Shown: positions 33,630-45,900 of the stretch, piece after piece
How the letters are laid out: every line of letters begins with the position of its first letter
Position numbering within the stretch: the stretch's first letter is position 1
Assembly: GCA_003116995.1 (NCBI GenBank)
Contig: BDSL01000009.1
Coordinates: forward strand, 62,001-126,000
Length of the DNA: 64,000 nt
Reading direction: 5' to 3'
From: Yamagishiella unicocca
Lineage: Eukaryota > Chlorophyta > Chlorophyceae > Chlamydomonadales > Volvocaceae
Notes under the pieces: generated by a model
Database searches by the model: none
What the model was told of the DNA's origin: nothing
Seen by the model: the letters and a program-made list of their open reading frames with translations, nothing else
Made by a program: the position numbers and the translations under genes

Positions 33630-36600
33630 TTACAGCACCCGGTTCATGGCCTCGATCAGCCGACCGACCTCCTCCGGCGTGTTGTAGTGCACCAGCGACA
33701 CCCGCACAACGCCCTCCTCCACCGCCTGCTGCTCGTCGAAGCGGGTAGGGTCACCGCCGCCGCCGCCCTGCCGCGCCGCCGCCTCCGCGGCTAGCAGCCC
33801 GCCCTCCGCCGCCAGCGCCTCGACCAGCCGCCGTGCGTACATGTGGCCGCACCGCACAGCGAAGCCAGCGGCCTGCGTCGACCACACCCGTCGGTTGGTC
33901 AGTTGGTCGGTTGGTCCCCGGTGCAGTGTGGGTTAGCTGAAACGCATTTGCTTGCATTGGTTCGATGCGAGTTTATGCAAACAATCGAGGAAGAAGAAAG
34001 ACAGGATGCGAAGAGGAAGGGGATGCGGCCCGCGCGAGCTCAACGTGGCACGCACTGCTCTAGCCCCGAAACACACGCCCACCCGCACACTCTCGCCCTC
34101 ATCGCGTCACATCGCACCACCTGCAGCTCCTGCGCTAGCAGCTGGGAGCTCTTGGTCCGGTGCACGAAGCTGACGGTGGGCACGCGGAGGGCTGGATCCG
34201 GATCCGCGGAACCAACCAACCGTACGGCGGGGTGTGATGAAAGGTACGACAGGAGCTGCTCCTGCAGCGGCTGCTCCATTGCGGTCATCAGCGCGAAGGC
34301 TGCCTCCACCTGCTGGCGGGTGGCGTGCACACCGCGCAGCGGCGGCGCTGGCGAGGAGGAGCCGGGTGATGCCGGCTGCCCGGAGCCGCCTGGTACCGAG
34401 ACATCGCCCGCTGAGGCGGCTGCTTTGTCCGATTCCTCCGCTGTTCCGGCCAATGCCGTGGGTGCATGTGGTGTTACGGAGCATCCAGTCTCCTCTTGCT
34501 GTTGCTGCTGTTGCCGTTGATGCGGCTGCCCGCCATCCTGGTGGTCCTGCTGGTGGCGCTGGTGGTGCTGGTGCTGGCCCAGCAGGTGAATCAAGTAGTC
34601 CTGGAGCGCTAGCAGTCCTGCAGGGAGGGTCGGCCAACAGCGACCCAGCGGAGGGGTCACGAGGAGCCGCACCGCTGCGAACGCACCCTCGCAGCCCTCC
34701 TCTCGCGGCAGCGACCCAGCAGCGGTGCGCCGCATACACAATCCCCCCCCCCTGACCCCCGGCCCCCCTCCGGCTCCGCCGCACCCGCGCATCCCTCGTG
34801 GCTGGCCCCTCCCAGCTCGAAGGCGTACGGCAGCTCTCCGGCCGGTACGAAGTAGTGGTTGGGGCCCTGGCCGCCCCGCCCCAGCAGCGCCTCGAACGCC
34901 TCGCGCCTGCCGTACATCACGGCCACGTGCGGGCCGTACACCTTGTAGGCGCTCCACAGGTACCAGTCCACTCCCCACCCGGACACGTCCATGGCGCTGC
35001 AGCGCCGCCGGGGGGAAGGGAGGGCGAGAAGAGGGTGGGGATCGTGGACCAGGTGCTGGGGCGTCCGGTTACGGATGCTGCTGCCGCTGCCGCTGCGGCC
35101 GCTGCCGCAACCGCAGTGCAGTGGCTGCAGCGATAGCGGCAGCGCGAGTTGCGGGGCTGGCGAGCTGCTCGACAATGCAGCTGCCCGTGGTGCTGCATCC
35201 GGTGCCTCCGATGTGAGGCGGCAAGGTGCACCCACACGCCCCACCACAGCTCACCCTCCCACCACAGCCCACCGTCGGCGTGGCCAGGACTGAACTGCCC
35301 GTCCCATCTTGCCAAAACCTCAAGCCCCACTACCCCCGCAGCTGAACTGCGAGAGCGAGGGGGCGCCCCGCCGTTGAAGCAGCCAGCGAGGGATGCGGCC
35401 GCTCACCGGTGTGGGGCGTAGGCCACGCCGTCCGCCACCAGCTGCGCCGCCGGGGCCCTGCTGCGCACCAGCCGCACCACCGCCGCCAGGTCCAAAATAT
35501 CACCTGCGCAGGACGGGTGCACAAGACGGGGTGCTTAGGCCACGTGTCCAGCTCCCTAGGCAGTGGGTCCATCCCCCGCACCCCTCCCCTCGCGGCCTTC
35601 CTCCCCGCATCCCACTACCGGTCTCGCCTCCACACCTCCCTTTTGCCTTACAACGTTCCCGCGGAGAGGCACCTGTCCTTGGACCCTCGCGACTCAAGGC
35701 TCTCACTGGCTAACCGCTCTCGCTACAGCCCTCCGGGTCAGCGGCCCCCCCCCGGTAGTCCGTCCCAGTGCCCCAGCATGCGCCCACACACTAGGTGTCC
35801 GCCGACCATGCGCCAACTACCCTGTCCTTGTCGCGTCAACGGTGTTTATGCACCCCCCCCCCGCACCTAGCAGGTTGGACACGTGGGTGACCACCACCAG
35901 GCGGGTGGACGCGTCCACTGCCGCCTCCAGCCCGGACAGGGGCGAACAGCCGCTGGAGCGGTCTGCCGACCACCAGCGGACCTTGCAGCCGGTCTGCCTC
36001 GCCAGCCTGACCCACGGGCCCAGAACCGACTCGTGGGAGGCCTCCTGCGTCGTTGCGGAAGCGGGGCGGGCAAGGCTGGGTGCGGCTGGGGGGCTGCAGC
36101 TACTGGGGAGGGGCCATGGCGGCATTCCTCGCTGCTCCAGGTATATCCCGGGGATGCGTTGCTGCGTGGGTGCTCCACCCGGGGCCGCAAGGGGGGCGGT
36201 GTTCCTGGCGCAGAAGGCAGCATCGGGCACCTAGTCATCTGCGAGCCAACGAGGCACAGCAGAGGTGCGACACGCCTCACAGTCGCCACCCACTCTCTTG
36301 CATCCCTGGAGTGGGCAAGGAGGACATGTGCTTGTACCTGCCTGCAGTACGATGCTGTCGCCGGGGCCGAGGGTGCTCGCAAAAGCTGAGGCCAGGTTGA
36401 AGGCGAGCTGCGACGTGGATGGTCCGACCACCACCTGGCGGAAAGACATGGCGTCGGGGCCGCAGGGGAGAAGCGAGTGCGTTGCGCGGGAGGAGGGGTC
36501 GGCGGGTGGGAGGAGGGGTGCGGACACCTAACCGGCAGCAGGAAGCGGATGTGTCAACCAGCAAGGATGCCGATGGGCCATGTCGCAGTGCAGGGAAGCA

Positions 36601-37253
36601 ACCAGTGGCAGCATGCGCACAGCTGCACGGTATGGTACTGTACGTGGCGATAATCAGCGCATGGTCGGGGGTCCCATTGGACTGGTGGGTTCAACGAGGG
36701 GGAGCGAAACACCAGGGCCGACGCCCGCGCGCCCGCGCCACCCACCTGGCCCTGGCCCTTGGCGTTCATCAGCACCTCCAGCCAGGCGTGCGCGTCGCGA
36801 ACGGTCTGCGTCGCGCGTTGGCTGCGGCCGTACCCCGCGCCCAGCTGCGCGTAGTGTCGCGAGAAGTACTCCGATACCGCGTTGACAACGCAGCGCGGCA
36901 CCTGCGCTAAGAGGAGCTTGATAGTATGAGAGCTATCGCGGTCGAGCAGTGGCAGCGATTTCGAGCGAGCTGGGAGCGACTGGATGCGAGGAGGTCACCT
37001 GCGAGCCGCCCGCGTTCTCCATGAAGGCTGTCGCGCCATCCTCAAAAGAACTAAAGTAATCAAAAGCTGAGCGAGCACGATCGTAGTCCGATGCGGAAGG
37101 AAGCATCCTGGCAGAGACGACCGAAGCGCGGCACGTCGCGCGACGATTCAAGTGCTGTCGCGGAGCGATTATCCGGGGCGACGCCGTCTGGAGCCGTCCC
37201 GCCAGAGCTTGGCGTTCCATGATGGCTGAAATAGAACCATGCGCGCAGTGCAA
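33630..37253 (-). CDS. Class V aminotransferase, cysteine-desulfurase-like
   Basis: PLP-dependent fold-type I enzyme resembling the SufS/VC1184-like cysteine desulfurase-like proteins. Exons on the minus strand: 37253-36999, 36901-36746, 36434-36342, 36044-35867, 35503-35407, 34996-34785, 34617-34121, 33872-33630; 576 residues. Landmarks: FMENAGGSQVP at the substrate end, YGRSQRATQTVRDAH, the phosphate-binding GPSTSQLAFNLA, LQEASHESVLGPWVRLA, VADGVAYAPHRAMDV, and the PLP lysine in LWSAYKVYGPH. Exon 7 carries an insertion rich in Gln and His and then Ser/Ala. The third intron needs a GC donor (CAG|GCAGGT at 36342|36341) to keep frame. The first 50 residues are Arg/Ser/Ala-rich and could be an organelle-targeting peptide; a second ATG lies at codon 12. 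Whether it is a true desulfurase is uncertain. Confidence 0.87.
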
Positions 37254-38484
37254 CCGTCAGTTGCCTAGTTAGCCGTACATTCATGACTCGCACCATGGCA
37301 CCGCTCTATCCTTTTTTAAATGTACAGATGCGTGCCCGTGTTCGTCACATATGGCACGCTGACATGCTTGCTCTGCGTGCTTCCTTCACATCGTCACGCT
37401 GTTTTGCCGGGTCTACCGTAGGCCTTTCCATCGCCGCCGGAAGCGGCCCTGAGCTATAGCTAGTGGTGGCACAGCCGCAACTGTGGCTGGCGCGGGGCCA
37501 AGCCTCCGCGGCTTTTTTTTAAATACAGGACCTTTTACAGCGGACGGCTCACCTGCCGACCTACGATGCGCCTCCCGACGCGCGAACACCCTCCTCTCTC
37601 ACTGCGTTCTTGCCCAGCCGCATGCATGCAAGCAACGTGCAGCAGCATGCGTTAGACCCTCGTCCTGGTGCCACATGATTGCTGGCCGGGCGCCAGGGAG
37701 ACAGGCGCCCGGCGCCTCCAAGCGCTCAGCACAACTGCCTTCCGCGCCACCCGCGCAGATGCCGTCGCCCCAATCCTCTCCCGGCTCTGCGTACCGTGTA
37801 TCGAAACCAAGTCCCAGTGCGAGTCAAAGACTGTTCCGAAAGCAATGACACAGGAGTGCAAGGGGGTCCAGCCCTCCGACCCGACTGACAGCAACAACGT
37901 ATACCAACTCAAAATGGCAATGCCTGGTCATAGGTAAATTGCACGTAACCTGGTCCAACCCTACAATGCGATCCCTCTATACAGCCAGCCAGCCACAGCG
38001 CCGACAGCCTCGGCGTATGCCCCTGCCGACTAACTCTTCACCAGCGGCCCCGCGGCGGGCCCCCAGACACCCAAAACCCACCCGCCATACTGCCCGAAAC
38101 AAGCTGGTCGTTTGTTGTACGGGGCGTATCCCGCCCTCGGGGCATTGCGTGCCTTCCAGGTACGGCAATGATCAAGGCAATGAACACAAGAGGGGCCACG
38201 TATCCCCTCTCCCCCTCCGCTCCCCCCCATCACAAAAGACATGCACGCCCTCCCTCAACAAACTCAACCTACGGCCGCAACCTCCACCCTTCGCTGCGCC
38301 CCTAGCTCCATTATGCACGGCCAGGCCACAACCGGCCCAGGGGCGCCCCAGGCACGGGGCATGCTTGATTGCCCGCTGCTGCCCACTGCCGTGGTGTCGA
38401 GTGCGGCCCGCTGCGTGGCAATGCGTGTGCCGCCTACCCCAAGGCCCAGTAGCCCCAGCCGCGGTTGAGGGCGTGCCCTCCTGC
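37254..38484 (-). other. Intergenic between aminotransferase start and SnRK2 stop
   Basis: 1.2 kb; it should hold the aminotransferase promoter and the SnRK2 3' UTR. A minus-strand TGTAA is at 37535-37539. The longer open frames here have no splice support or homology. Confidence 0.45.
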
Positions 38485-41400
38485 TCAGTCGTTGTAGTCC
38501 AGACTGCCCTCGTCGTACCTGCAGCGCCAGGGAGGGGACAATGCGGGAGCAATGACTCAGCATGGCGCCGCCTCGCAAAGGGTGGTTTTGAGCGGAAACC
38601 AGTAGGTCCGCACTGAAAGTAAAACGGACTAAGGAAACATTTGTTGGTACACTTGTTTGGAACTGCATGCTGGAGGGTTTGGTTTAGGGAGGCTGGCTAG
38701 ATACCGGGGCGGTGTGTTCGCGGCAGGTATTGAAAGGCGCTACAAGGCTGGTGCGGATCATACCAACGACCGCCCCGCCCGACGCGGGTTTCCTCGGTGC
38801 CCGACCCACATGTTGTCCATCGCGTCGTCGATGTACTCGTCCGTCTCGACCGGGTTCACGTAACCGGGGGCGCCCACGCCTACGTGTCGCGCCTCCTCCA
38901 ACAACCGCTTGATTTCCTCGACGCTCTGGACAGCAGCAGGAGCGAACAGCAGGGGAGGTAAACAGCAGCAGTCGCGAGACAGACGGCAGAGGCAGTGAGG
39001 CGGCACTTGCAGTGTAAGCCGTGTAAGCCGCGAGCAAGCCCGTGGCGAGGTCGCCGCAAGGCAGCAGAGAAGCGGCGGGGGGCATGACGTCACACACTCC
39101 GCGCCCTGCCCTGCTCCCTTCCACGCGTCCTTTTGACCGCACCGCACCAGAGGGTATGCGGTGCCAAGCATGTCAAACTCTCGTACAACCGTAACATGAA
39201 GTCGCAGCCTGACTAACTTCCGAGCCGTCCCCTCCTCCGCCTCATCATACCCCCCGGAACTCACACGCGTGTTCCGACGACTCGTCGGCGCCTTTGCCTC
39301 CTCCTCCTGCTGTCGTTTGCACGGGTTTCTTTCGGCCCCCCTGCCCCAACCCCCCCGCCTCGCGGGCCCCGGGCCCCGCTCCGGCACCCACCTGCAGGCC
39401 TTCCGGCGGCGGCTGCACCCGGTCGTTCATCTCCCGCACCCCCGGCGGCAGTCCCTTCATGTACCAGCGGTGGTTGTAGATGCCGTCCACGGTGATGCGC
39501 TTGAGCGGGTCCGCCACCAGGATCTTGGCAAGCAGGTCCTTGCAGTCGTCGGAGGCGCGCACGTGCGGGGGGATGTGGTAGTCCACGTGGAGGATGCGCT
39601 GGGGGGCGGGGGCGCAGGCGATTACTGTTCAGAGGTGTACAAGAAGAAGCAAGGCGAGAGGCGGCCACAAGAGGCGTGCACAGCGGGCAGGCGCTGCGCT
39701 TCGGCGCTCTGATAAAAATGGGCAGGTTAGAGTGGGTGGCAGTATGTCGGCGCAACCATGCTCGCCAGGCTTGCCACCCTGCCGGCGCACAGCCTGTGGA
39801 ACGGGACGGCCCCGATCGCCGGTGTCGTTCACAAACACGCGACACCCGTCGTGCTGTGGTCGTGAGGAGACACACCGGATCCCTCCTGTGCTGCCGCCCG
39901 GGCTGCTACCAAAACAGGCCCCCGACATCCAGCCCGAACACCTCCCACCACCACCAGCGCGACGCCTCCTCCCGTATGATTGCGCCGCCCCCGCCCGGGT
40001 CCCCACTCACCTGGATCATCTTCTGCAGTTTTTGGTTGTCGTGCTTGTCCTCGGGCCGCTCAAAGGGGTAGGCGCCCACCAGCATCACGTACAGCATCAC
40101 GCCGCACGACCAGATGTCAGCAATCTGCAAGGCGGGGGGAGGGTGGCGCAGGGGGCGGTGAGACACGAGGTGCGTAATCGCAGAGGAAGCGACTGACGTG
40201 CATTTCTGAGACCTCTCGCGGGGTCCGAACGAGCGGCGTGCTCGCCCAGGGACGAGCCGCGCAAGCCCACGGCCCCGCCCGGCCCGGCTGGTATGGCGCC
40301 TGCAATCGACGGCTGACTTGCTGCGGGCCGGTGTCTGACTCGGGCCGGCGGCTGACTTGCTGCGGGCCTCGGTCGCATCCCCCTGCGCGCCCGCACTGCA
40401 CGCGTGCGGTGCAGCCGGACCTCTGTGACGACGGCCAGTGCCAAACCGACTGGTGCTGCATCAGCGCCCCGAGCGTCGCGCGGCATAAGGCCTCAGCGGG
40501 CCCAATCGGCATGCACCAGGTCACGGGGGGCCTTAATGGCCGCATCACCGTACACTCGCCGGGCCCTGGCCCATCCCCATGAGGCTAGCTAGGGCTGTGG
40601 GGTGGGACATCCGGCCCCTGCTGCAGCCCTCCTGGACCAGGCCCAGGAGACTCGCCATACCCAGCCGAGCAGCTAAGGCAGCCGCCCTGGCGGGCTCTGC
40701 ATGTGCGCAGGAGCCCCGACACACCGCAGGGACCCCCACGGCGTGGGCATGCCGTGGGCTGCGGGCGCTGTTCCATCGGAGCCGGTTGTGGATCAGAACC
40801 ACCTGGCTCACACATTCCGCACCTCCCCGGAGCGCAACGCATGCCTCCCCACGGCTGCCGGCTCAGGCCTGCACAACCAGCTAGGGCAGCGCGCCCCTAG
40901 CGCCCCCAGTGGCTGCGGGTGCGAGCCCTGGCCCCCTGGCCGCGCCTCTCACGGCCGCTCTGCGCTGCTCGCCGGTGCCCGCCGCCACAACCGCCGACCG
41001 GGTTTGACACTACCTTGCCGTCATATGTCTTGCCCTTGGTGGTCAGAATGACCTCGGGGGCCAGGTACGCCGGCGTGCCGACACGCGACCCGGGGGCGGA
41101 CTGGAACTTTTCGTGCTGGAGGACGGAAGAGAAGAACAGCGGAGCGGGGGCCCGGCGGGACGGAGGGGCGGAGGCGGGGAGCGGGAGGGTGAGTAGGGCG
41201 TGTGGGGGGGACAATTACCTGTGCGTCATACTCGTTCTCGCTGAGGAAAACTTCGGGGGCGGTGTAGTATGCGGTGCCAACCTTGGATATGGGTGCAGAG
41301 TGCAAGGTTTGATGCTGCGGCGGGAAGAGGGCCGGGATGTCAGCGGCGGGTGCTGCGTGAGAGGCTGCTGGCTGGTGGTCGGTACTTGCGTGGCAACAAC

Positions 41401-42531
41401 ACTGACCACCACAAGCGCGTGTCAGTTACTGTGCTTCATGAGGCAGGCTTTCGCAGAACATGCGGGGGTCTACCGTGGCGACACATGCGGGGATGTACCG
41501 GGGCGACACATGCAACGACTACGGGTCTGGGGTCAGCCCAGACCTCGAGGATTCCGGTTGCGGCCTGCCTCAGTGCCCCCGCCCTCCTGGCCTGCCGTGC
41601 CGGCGCAGGCGCAGTCCTGGTCATGATGGCGGCCTCTCATGCTGCTTTTGTCGTTGCTGCCGCCGGACGAACCTTAGAGTACCCGAAGTCGCAGATCTTA
41701 ACCAACGGCCGGGGGCTGGAGTCCAGCAGTGTGTTCTCGAGCTTGATGTCCCGGTTCACGACACCCTGCGCCACGCACAAACCCAGGCACCTGTTAGCAA
41801 TGATGCCCAAGCACCGTCCGTCCGCGCCGTACCACTATTCCCAGAAGCAAACGGAGCCGGCGGAGCTTCAGGACGTCGACAAGCGACGCCGGCTTCTTAC
41901 CATGCGGTGGCAATAGTCGAGGCCCACGATGAGCTGCTGGAAGAACCACCGCGCCTCGTCCTCTCTCAAGCCGTTCTTCTTCACCACGTATTCAAACATG
42001 TCCCCACCCGGGGCGTACTCCATGACGATGCACAGATGCGTGGGGGTGAGGAACACCTACGGCGGCGGCAGGCGTTACCACCGGGACACAAACCCTTCCG
42101 GACACTTTGCAGAATGACGCACGCTCACCTCTCGGAACTGCACAATATGGGGGTGTACGAGACACCGGTGGTTGATAATTTCGCGCTCAACGTACTTGGT
42201 AATCTGCGGAGGGACCGCAGATTAGATTGAGCTGCCGAACGCTAAAAAGCACACATATAGAAAGGCGTACCTTGTCCCCACGTTCGATGAACTTCACAGC
42301 CCATGTATCCCCCGTGAGCTTGTCGCGGGCTAGCTGGACAAAGCCGAATGTGCCACTGTTAAGGTCCTTGATCTGCGCAGACACGCAGGGCACACTCTCC
42401 CAGTTTACATATTTGTAGTATCAAGTCCAACTACCGATACTAGGCCGCAATGAAAGCCCTAAGGTTGGCACCTTCTCGTAGCGAGGGTGGCCCGCAAGCG
42501 GCTCCGGTCGCCCAGGCTGGCCCTTCTGCAT
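38485..42531 (-). CDS. SNRK2: SnRK2-type Ser/Thr kinase with duplicated activation-segment exon
   Basis: SnRK2 kinases mediate osmotic/ABA responses in plants and sulfur-starvation responses in Chlamydomonas. Exons on the minus strand: 42531-42472, 42372-42271, 42203-42129, 42056-41901, 41765-41673, then 41314-41219 (6A) and 41115-41014 (6B), 40124-40011, 39598-39392, 38925-38771, 38518-38485. Using 6A gives 363 residues and 6B 365, both normal for the family; using both gives 397. Motifs: [35 protein letters not shown] (HRD is NRD), ICDFGYSK, then either [11 protein letters not shown] (6A) or [11 protein letters not shown] (6B), [20 protein letters not shown], and [12 protein letters not shown], the SnRK2 C-terminal box. 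An acidic tail ([10 protein letters not shown]) ends it. The donor before the last exon is weak (CG|GTCGTT). Divergent with CWC2. Confidence 0.93.
40297..40370. repeat. Short direct repeat in SnRK2 intron
   Basis: CGGCTGACTTGCTGCGGGCC occurs twice, about 43 bp apart, in the 889-bp intron between exons 6B and 7. No function is evident. Confidence 0.7.
41014..41314 (-). other. Tandem homologous exons 6A/6B of SnRK2
   Basis: Exon 6A (41314-41219, 96 nt) and exon 6B (41115-41014, 102 nt) are separated by a 103-nt intron with a good donor (CAG|GTAATT) and acceptor (CCTCCAG). Both are phase 0 at each end, begin with His, contain SAP, then S(K/R)VGT and APEV, and end in YDAQ or YDGK. Either one alone completes the kinase fold. 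Confidence 0.85.
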
Positions 42532-42988
42532 GGTCTTTAATTAGGCGCCCCTCCCGGGGCGACTTGTGTCCAAATTAGTGTAAGAATGGAATTGTCAAGG
42601 AGGGCTCACTGGTGTAGGATTCGCCTTAATGGCAGGTTGTGTCATACGCTTCTTCGGTCAAACGTTGATGTCTGGCCAGGTCACAGAGTGCGAGCAAAAT
42701 TCAATGCTGCGGCCAATGGCAATGATAGACGTGCACCACGGGACGGCAATTCACGTCAAGGCAGCCATGCCGTACAAATGCTCGGGGCTCTTACGCCAAC
42801 GCATCAATGTTTCGGACGCCGACAACTTGGTCACAAAATTCAGCACTCTGCCAGTAGCATAACGGCTGATGTCCTGTTGACCCCCATCGTATGAGCCAAA
42901 GCAATGCCTAGCCTGACTTCAAATTTAGCATACAGCCATAACATAGCCACATGAATCCTCGAGATCCGTGTTATCCCAACCGGGCGGA
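42532..42988. promoter_or_regulatory. Divergent promoter region, SnRK2 / CWC2
   Basis: 457 bp between the SnRK2 ATG (minus) and the likely CWC2 ATG (plus). No TATA box or known motif was recognised. Confidence 0.45.
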
Positions 42989-45900
42989 ATGGCTGACGAG
43001 GCCAGCTCGGAAACAGGTGTGCTTGAGCACACGCGTGTCCCCCCCCCCTCCTGCCCCTCCTGCCCCACAAACCCACACATGACACTCTGCACAATGCAGC
43101 GCGTTCTGCAATCTGTTTACCAAAGGGGTACATACAGATGGTTCCAAGGTCCCCGCCCTTGTGGCAGCCTCACATGGCCTTGGACCCGGCGCCCCGTTCT
43201 CGGCCCGTCACCCACCTCCCCAAACCCGCTGCTTCGCCTCCGCAATGCACATGTTGAATTGTCGTATGTTAGCGCGTTCTATGGACCCCCATCTCCAAAT
43301 CCTCGTCTACCGCACTGCTGGGCCGCCTTCACCCCCCACGCTGGACGCTCAACACGGAACCATGTTCGACTTGCCCCCACCCAGGTGGATGACGCCACCC
43401 TCCAGAAAGAGCTCCAGGCGCGCGGCGGCCCGGGCGAGAGAAACCTGTGGTCTGGTCGCCGCATGGGGCCCTCGGCGCCCTCGGGTGGCGACGGAAAGCG
43501 CGGCGGCGGTTCCGGAGCACAGCGCAACAAGGACGCCTCCAAGTACCGCTGCGTGCTGGAGCTGGATGTGGGTCGCACCCGGGGCAGCGACGCCAAGCAG
43601 CACGTGTTTTGCTTGTATTTCGCGAAGTGAGTTGTTTCGCGGCGCTGCTCTCATCTCGTTTTTGTTGACCCGGGGGGCGGGGGCGGGGAGAGGCGCTACA
43701 CGCCGTGCGTGTTGCCACCAGAACGCAGCGGTGTGTGCGGAGGACGCGGCAGGCGGTCGCAACCACTGGATGTTGCCGTCAATACCCGGCACGTCAGGCC
43801 CTGGCGCTCCCGTGTAAAACCCTGAAAACCCCTCCCCGCCGGGCACCCGACCCAACCCACGTTGTGAACCCCGACCCGCAGGGGCTGCTGCAGCCAGGGC
43901 TCCGCCTGCACCTACCTGCACCGCCTGCCCACCGCGGACGATGAGGCCTACGCCGTGCGCGACCTGTCGGCAGACATCTTCGGGCGGGAGAAGCGCGCGG
44001 AGAGCGAGGGCTTCCGGAAGGGCGCAGGTCAGTAGGCTTGGGTGGACGGGCAACAAGGCTGGGCTGGGTCGGGCAGACGGCTGCGGGATTCGGGCGTGTG
44101 CCGGTCTCGGCTTCATCAGGTGTTCCGTTTCCGATTGGGATTGGGGTGGATGCGGGAGGTTGAAATGCGTGGCCTTCGAATTGCAGGGACGTTGGATCGT
44201 GACAACCGAACCCTGTACGTCAACTATGAGGGCGCTGGTGCGTACGACCTGCCCAAGCTGCGGCAGCTGCTGGACGCCAACTTCCGCGCCTTCGGGCCCG
44301 TCAACAACATCTACATAGTGCACCACAAGACGATAGCGTTTGTGAGGTGGGTGGGTGCGCGGGGTGAGACGTGGGTGCGGGGACCGAGCGGGTGCACCCA
44401 TCGGCCAGGAGGTGGGGGGGCAGCGGGCAAAAGTCACGCGGCGGGCGCAAGAGGGGGGTGCCAGGCCGCCGTCCATCGGTCTCGGCCTAACCAAACAGCA
44501 GCGAACCCCACTGCGCGTGCCTGCTGTCCCCCTTCGCCCCGTCTCCTCCCCCACGTCGAGTAACCGGGTCCTCCCGCACCCCCCCCCCCCCGCCAGGTAC
44601 GACTGGCGCAGCAGTGCCGAGTTCGCCAAGGAGGCCATACACAAGCAGGGGCTGGTGGGGTCCTCTCTGGGTGAGGTCATCACCGCGCGCTGGTCCAGCG
44701 AGGACCCTAACCCAGTGGCGGTGCTGGCGCAGAAACGCGCTTGCGAGGTGGGCGGCTGGGTGGAGGGGAAACCCGTGGAAGCGACATAGGGGGAAGGATG
44801 GATGTGTATCGTTGAAACCCAAGGATGGGTGGGAGGTTGTGAGGAAGCCCGTATAGGATGGGTGGGAGGGCGAGTGGGTCCATGGGTGTGTGGAGCTGCG
44901 CGTGTGGGCCCAACAAGCAAGCCGCCTTTAATTTGTGTGTGTGTGGGGTTTACAATAAAAGAACCGGTAACGCGACTGGCATAAAAACCGTTTACACGAC
45001 ATGGGTGTGTGGGAAGGGGGCCTTGGGGTGTAGTCCTTGGGGGCCGGAAACTGAGTAGCTCATAGCAGCACAGGGTGTGACCGGGGTTTGGAGAAGCCGA
45101 GCAGGAGGCAGCTGCGGACAAGGAGCCCAGCCCGTTGAAGGCGTTTCGCTGCGGGCAGGGTACCCTCGGAGCGACTACCGGTGCTCGGGTTGTTTTACGT
45201 TACGGAAGCCGGTCCCGTACACACTGGCGGCAACCCCGTTTCTGCGGCCCGCCGCGTGCCTCGCTGCTGTTCTCGCCTCAGGAGGCCTTCGGCCTGGCGG
45301 TCATGTCGTCGTTCGAGGCGCTGCCCCCCGAGCAGAAGCAAGCGCGCATCATGGAGCTGCAGCTGCAGAGCGCGCTGCACTCCGGCACCTCCATCGGAAA
45401 CTACCCCAGCACGGACGGCCAGTTCGCGGAGCGCGAGCGGCAGCAGCGCGAGCTGGAGCTGCGGCAGCAGCAGGAGCAGCAGGCGGCCGCCGAGGAGGAC
45501 GACGACATCCCCTACATTCCGCCCGATATATACGAGGAGCAGCAGCGGCTGGTGGCGCTCCGCCGGGAGGCAGCGGCGCCGTCAGCTGAGGCCCAGCCGC
45601 CAGCTCACCCCGACATCGCCCAGCTGCAGCAGCAGGCGCAGGGATGGGGGGCGCTGCAGCAGCAGGGGTACTTCGCGCCGGAGCAAGGGGAGGCCGCCCC
45701 GGGTGACGGTAGCGTGTTTGCCGCCACGGGGCTGGCGGCCTCAATCGCGGCTGGCGGCGCCGCGGGCGGCGGCGGCGCTGAGGGCCCTGAGTGGGAGCGA
45801 GCCTGGCACGACCCGGAGGTGCGCGAGAAGATGCGAGCGGACCCCACACTGCGGGACAAGATGCGGCGGGAGCGCAGCGAGGCAGTGTACAGGGCGGCAT

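Noticed and set aside
37939..38616. 225-codon plus-strand open frame
   Set aside because: It overlaps the SnRK2 last exon and 3' UTR, is Pro/Arg/Cys-rich without domains, and lacks coding bias.
44580..44592. Homopolymer C run at a CWC2 acceptor, and the similar run at the MATE exon 3 acceptor (29159-29168)
   Set aside because: These are normal polypyrimidine tracts, though they could cause sequencing errors; neither affects coding sequence.
43349..45121. Long 590-codon minus-strand open frame opposite CWC2
   Set aside because: It runs antisense across CWC2 exons and introns, contains no domain, and arises from GC-rich codon bias; the plus-strand exons carry the CCCH and RRM motifs.
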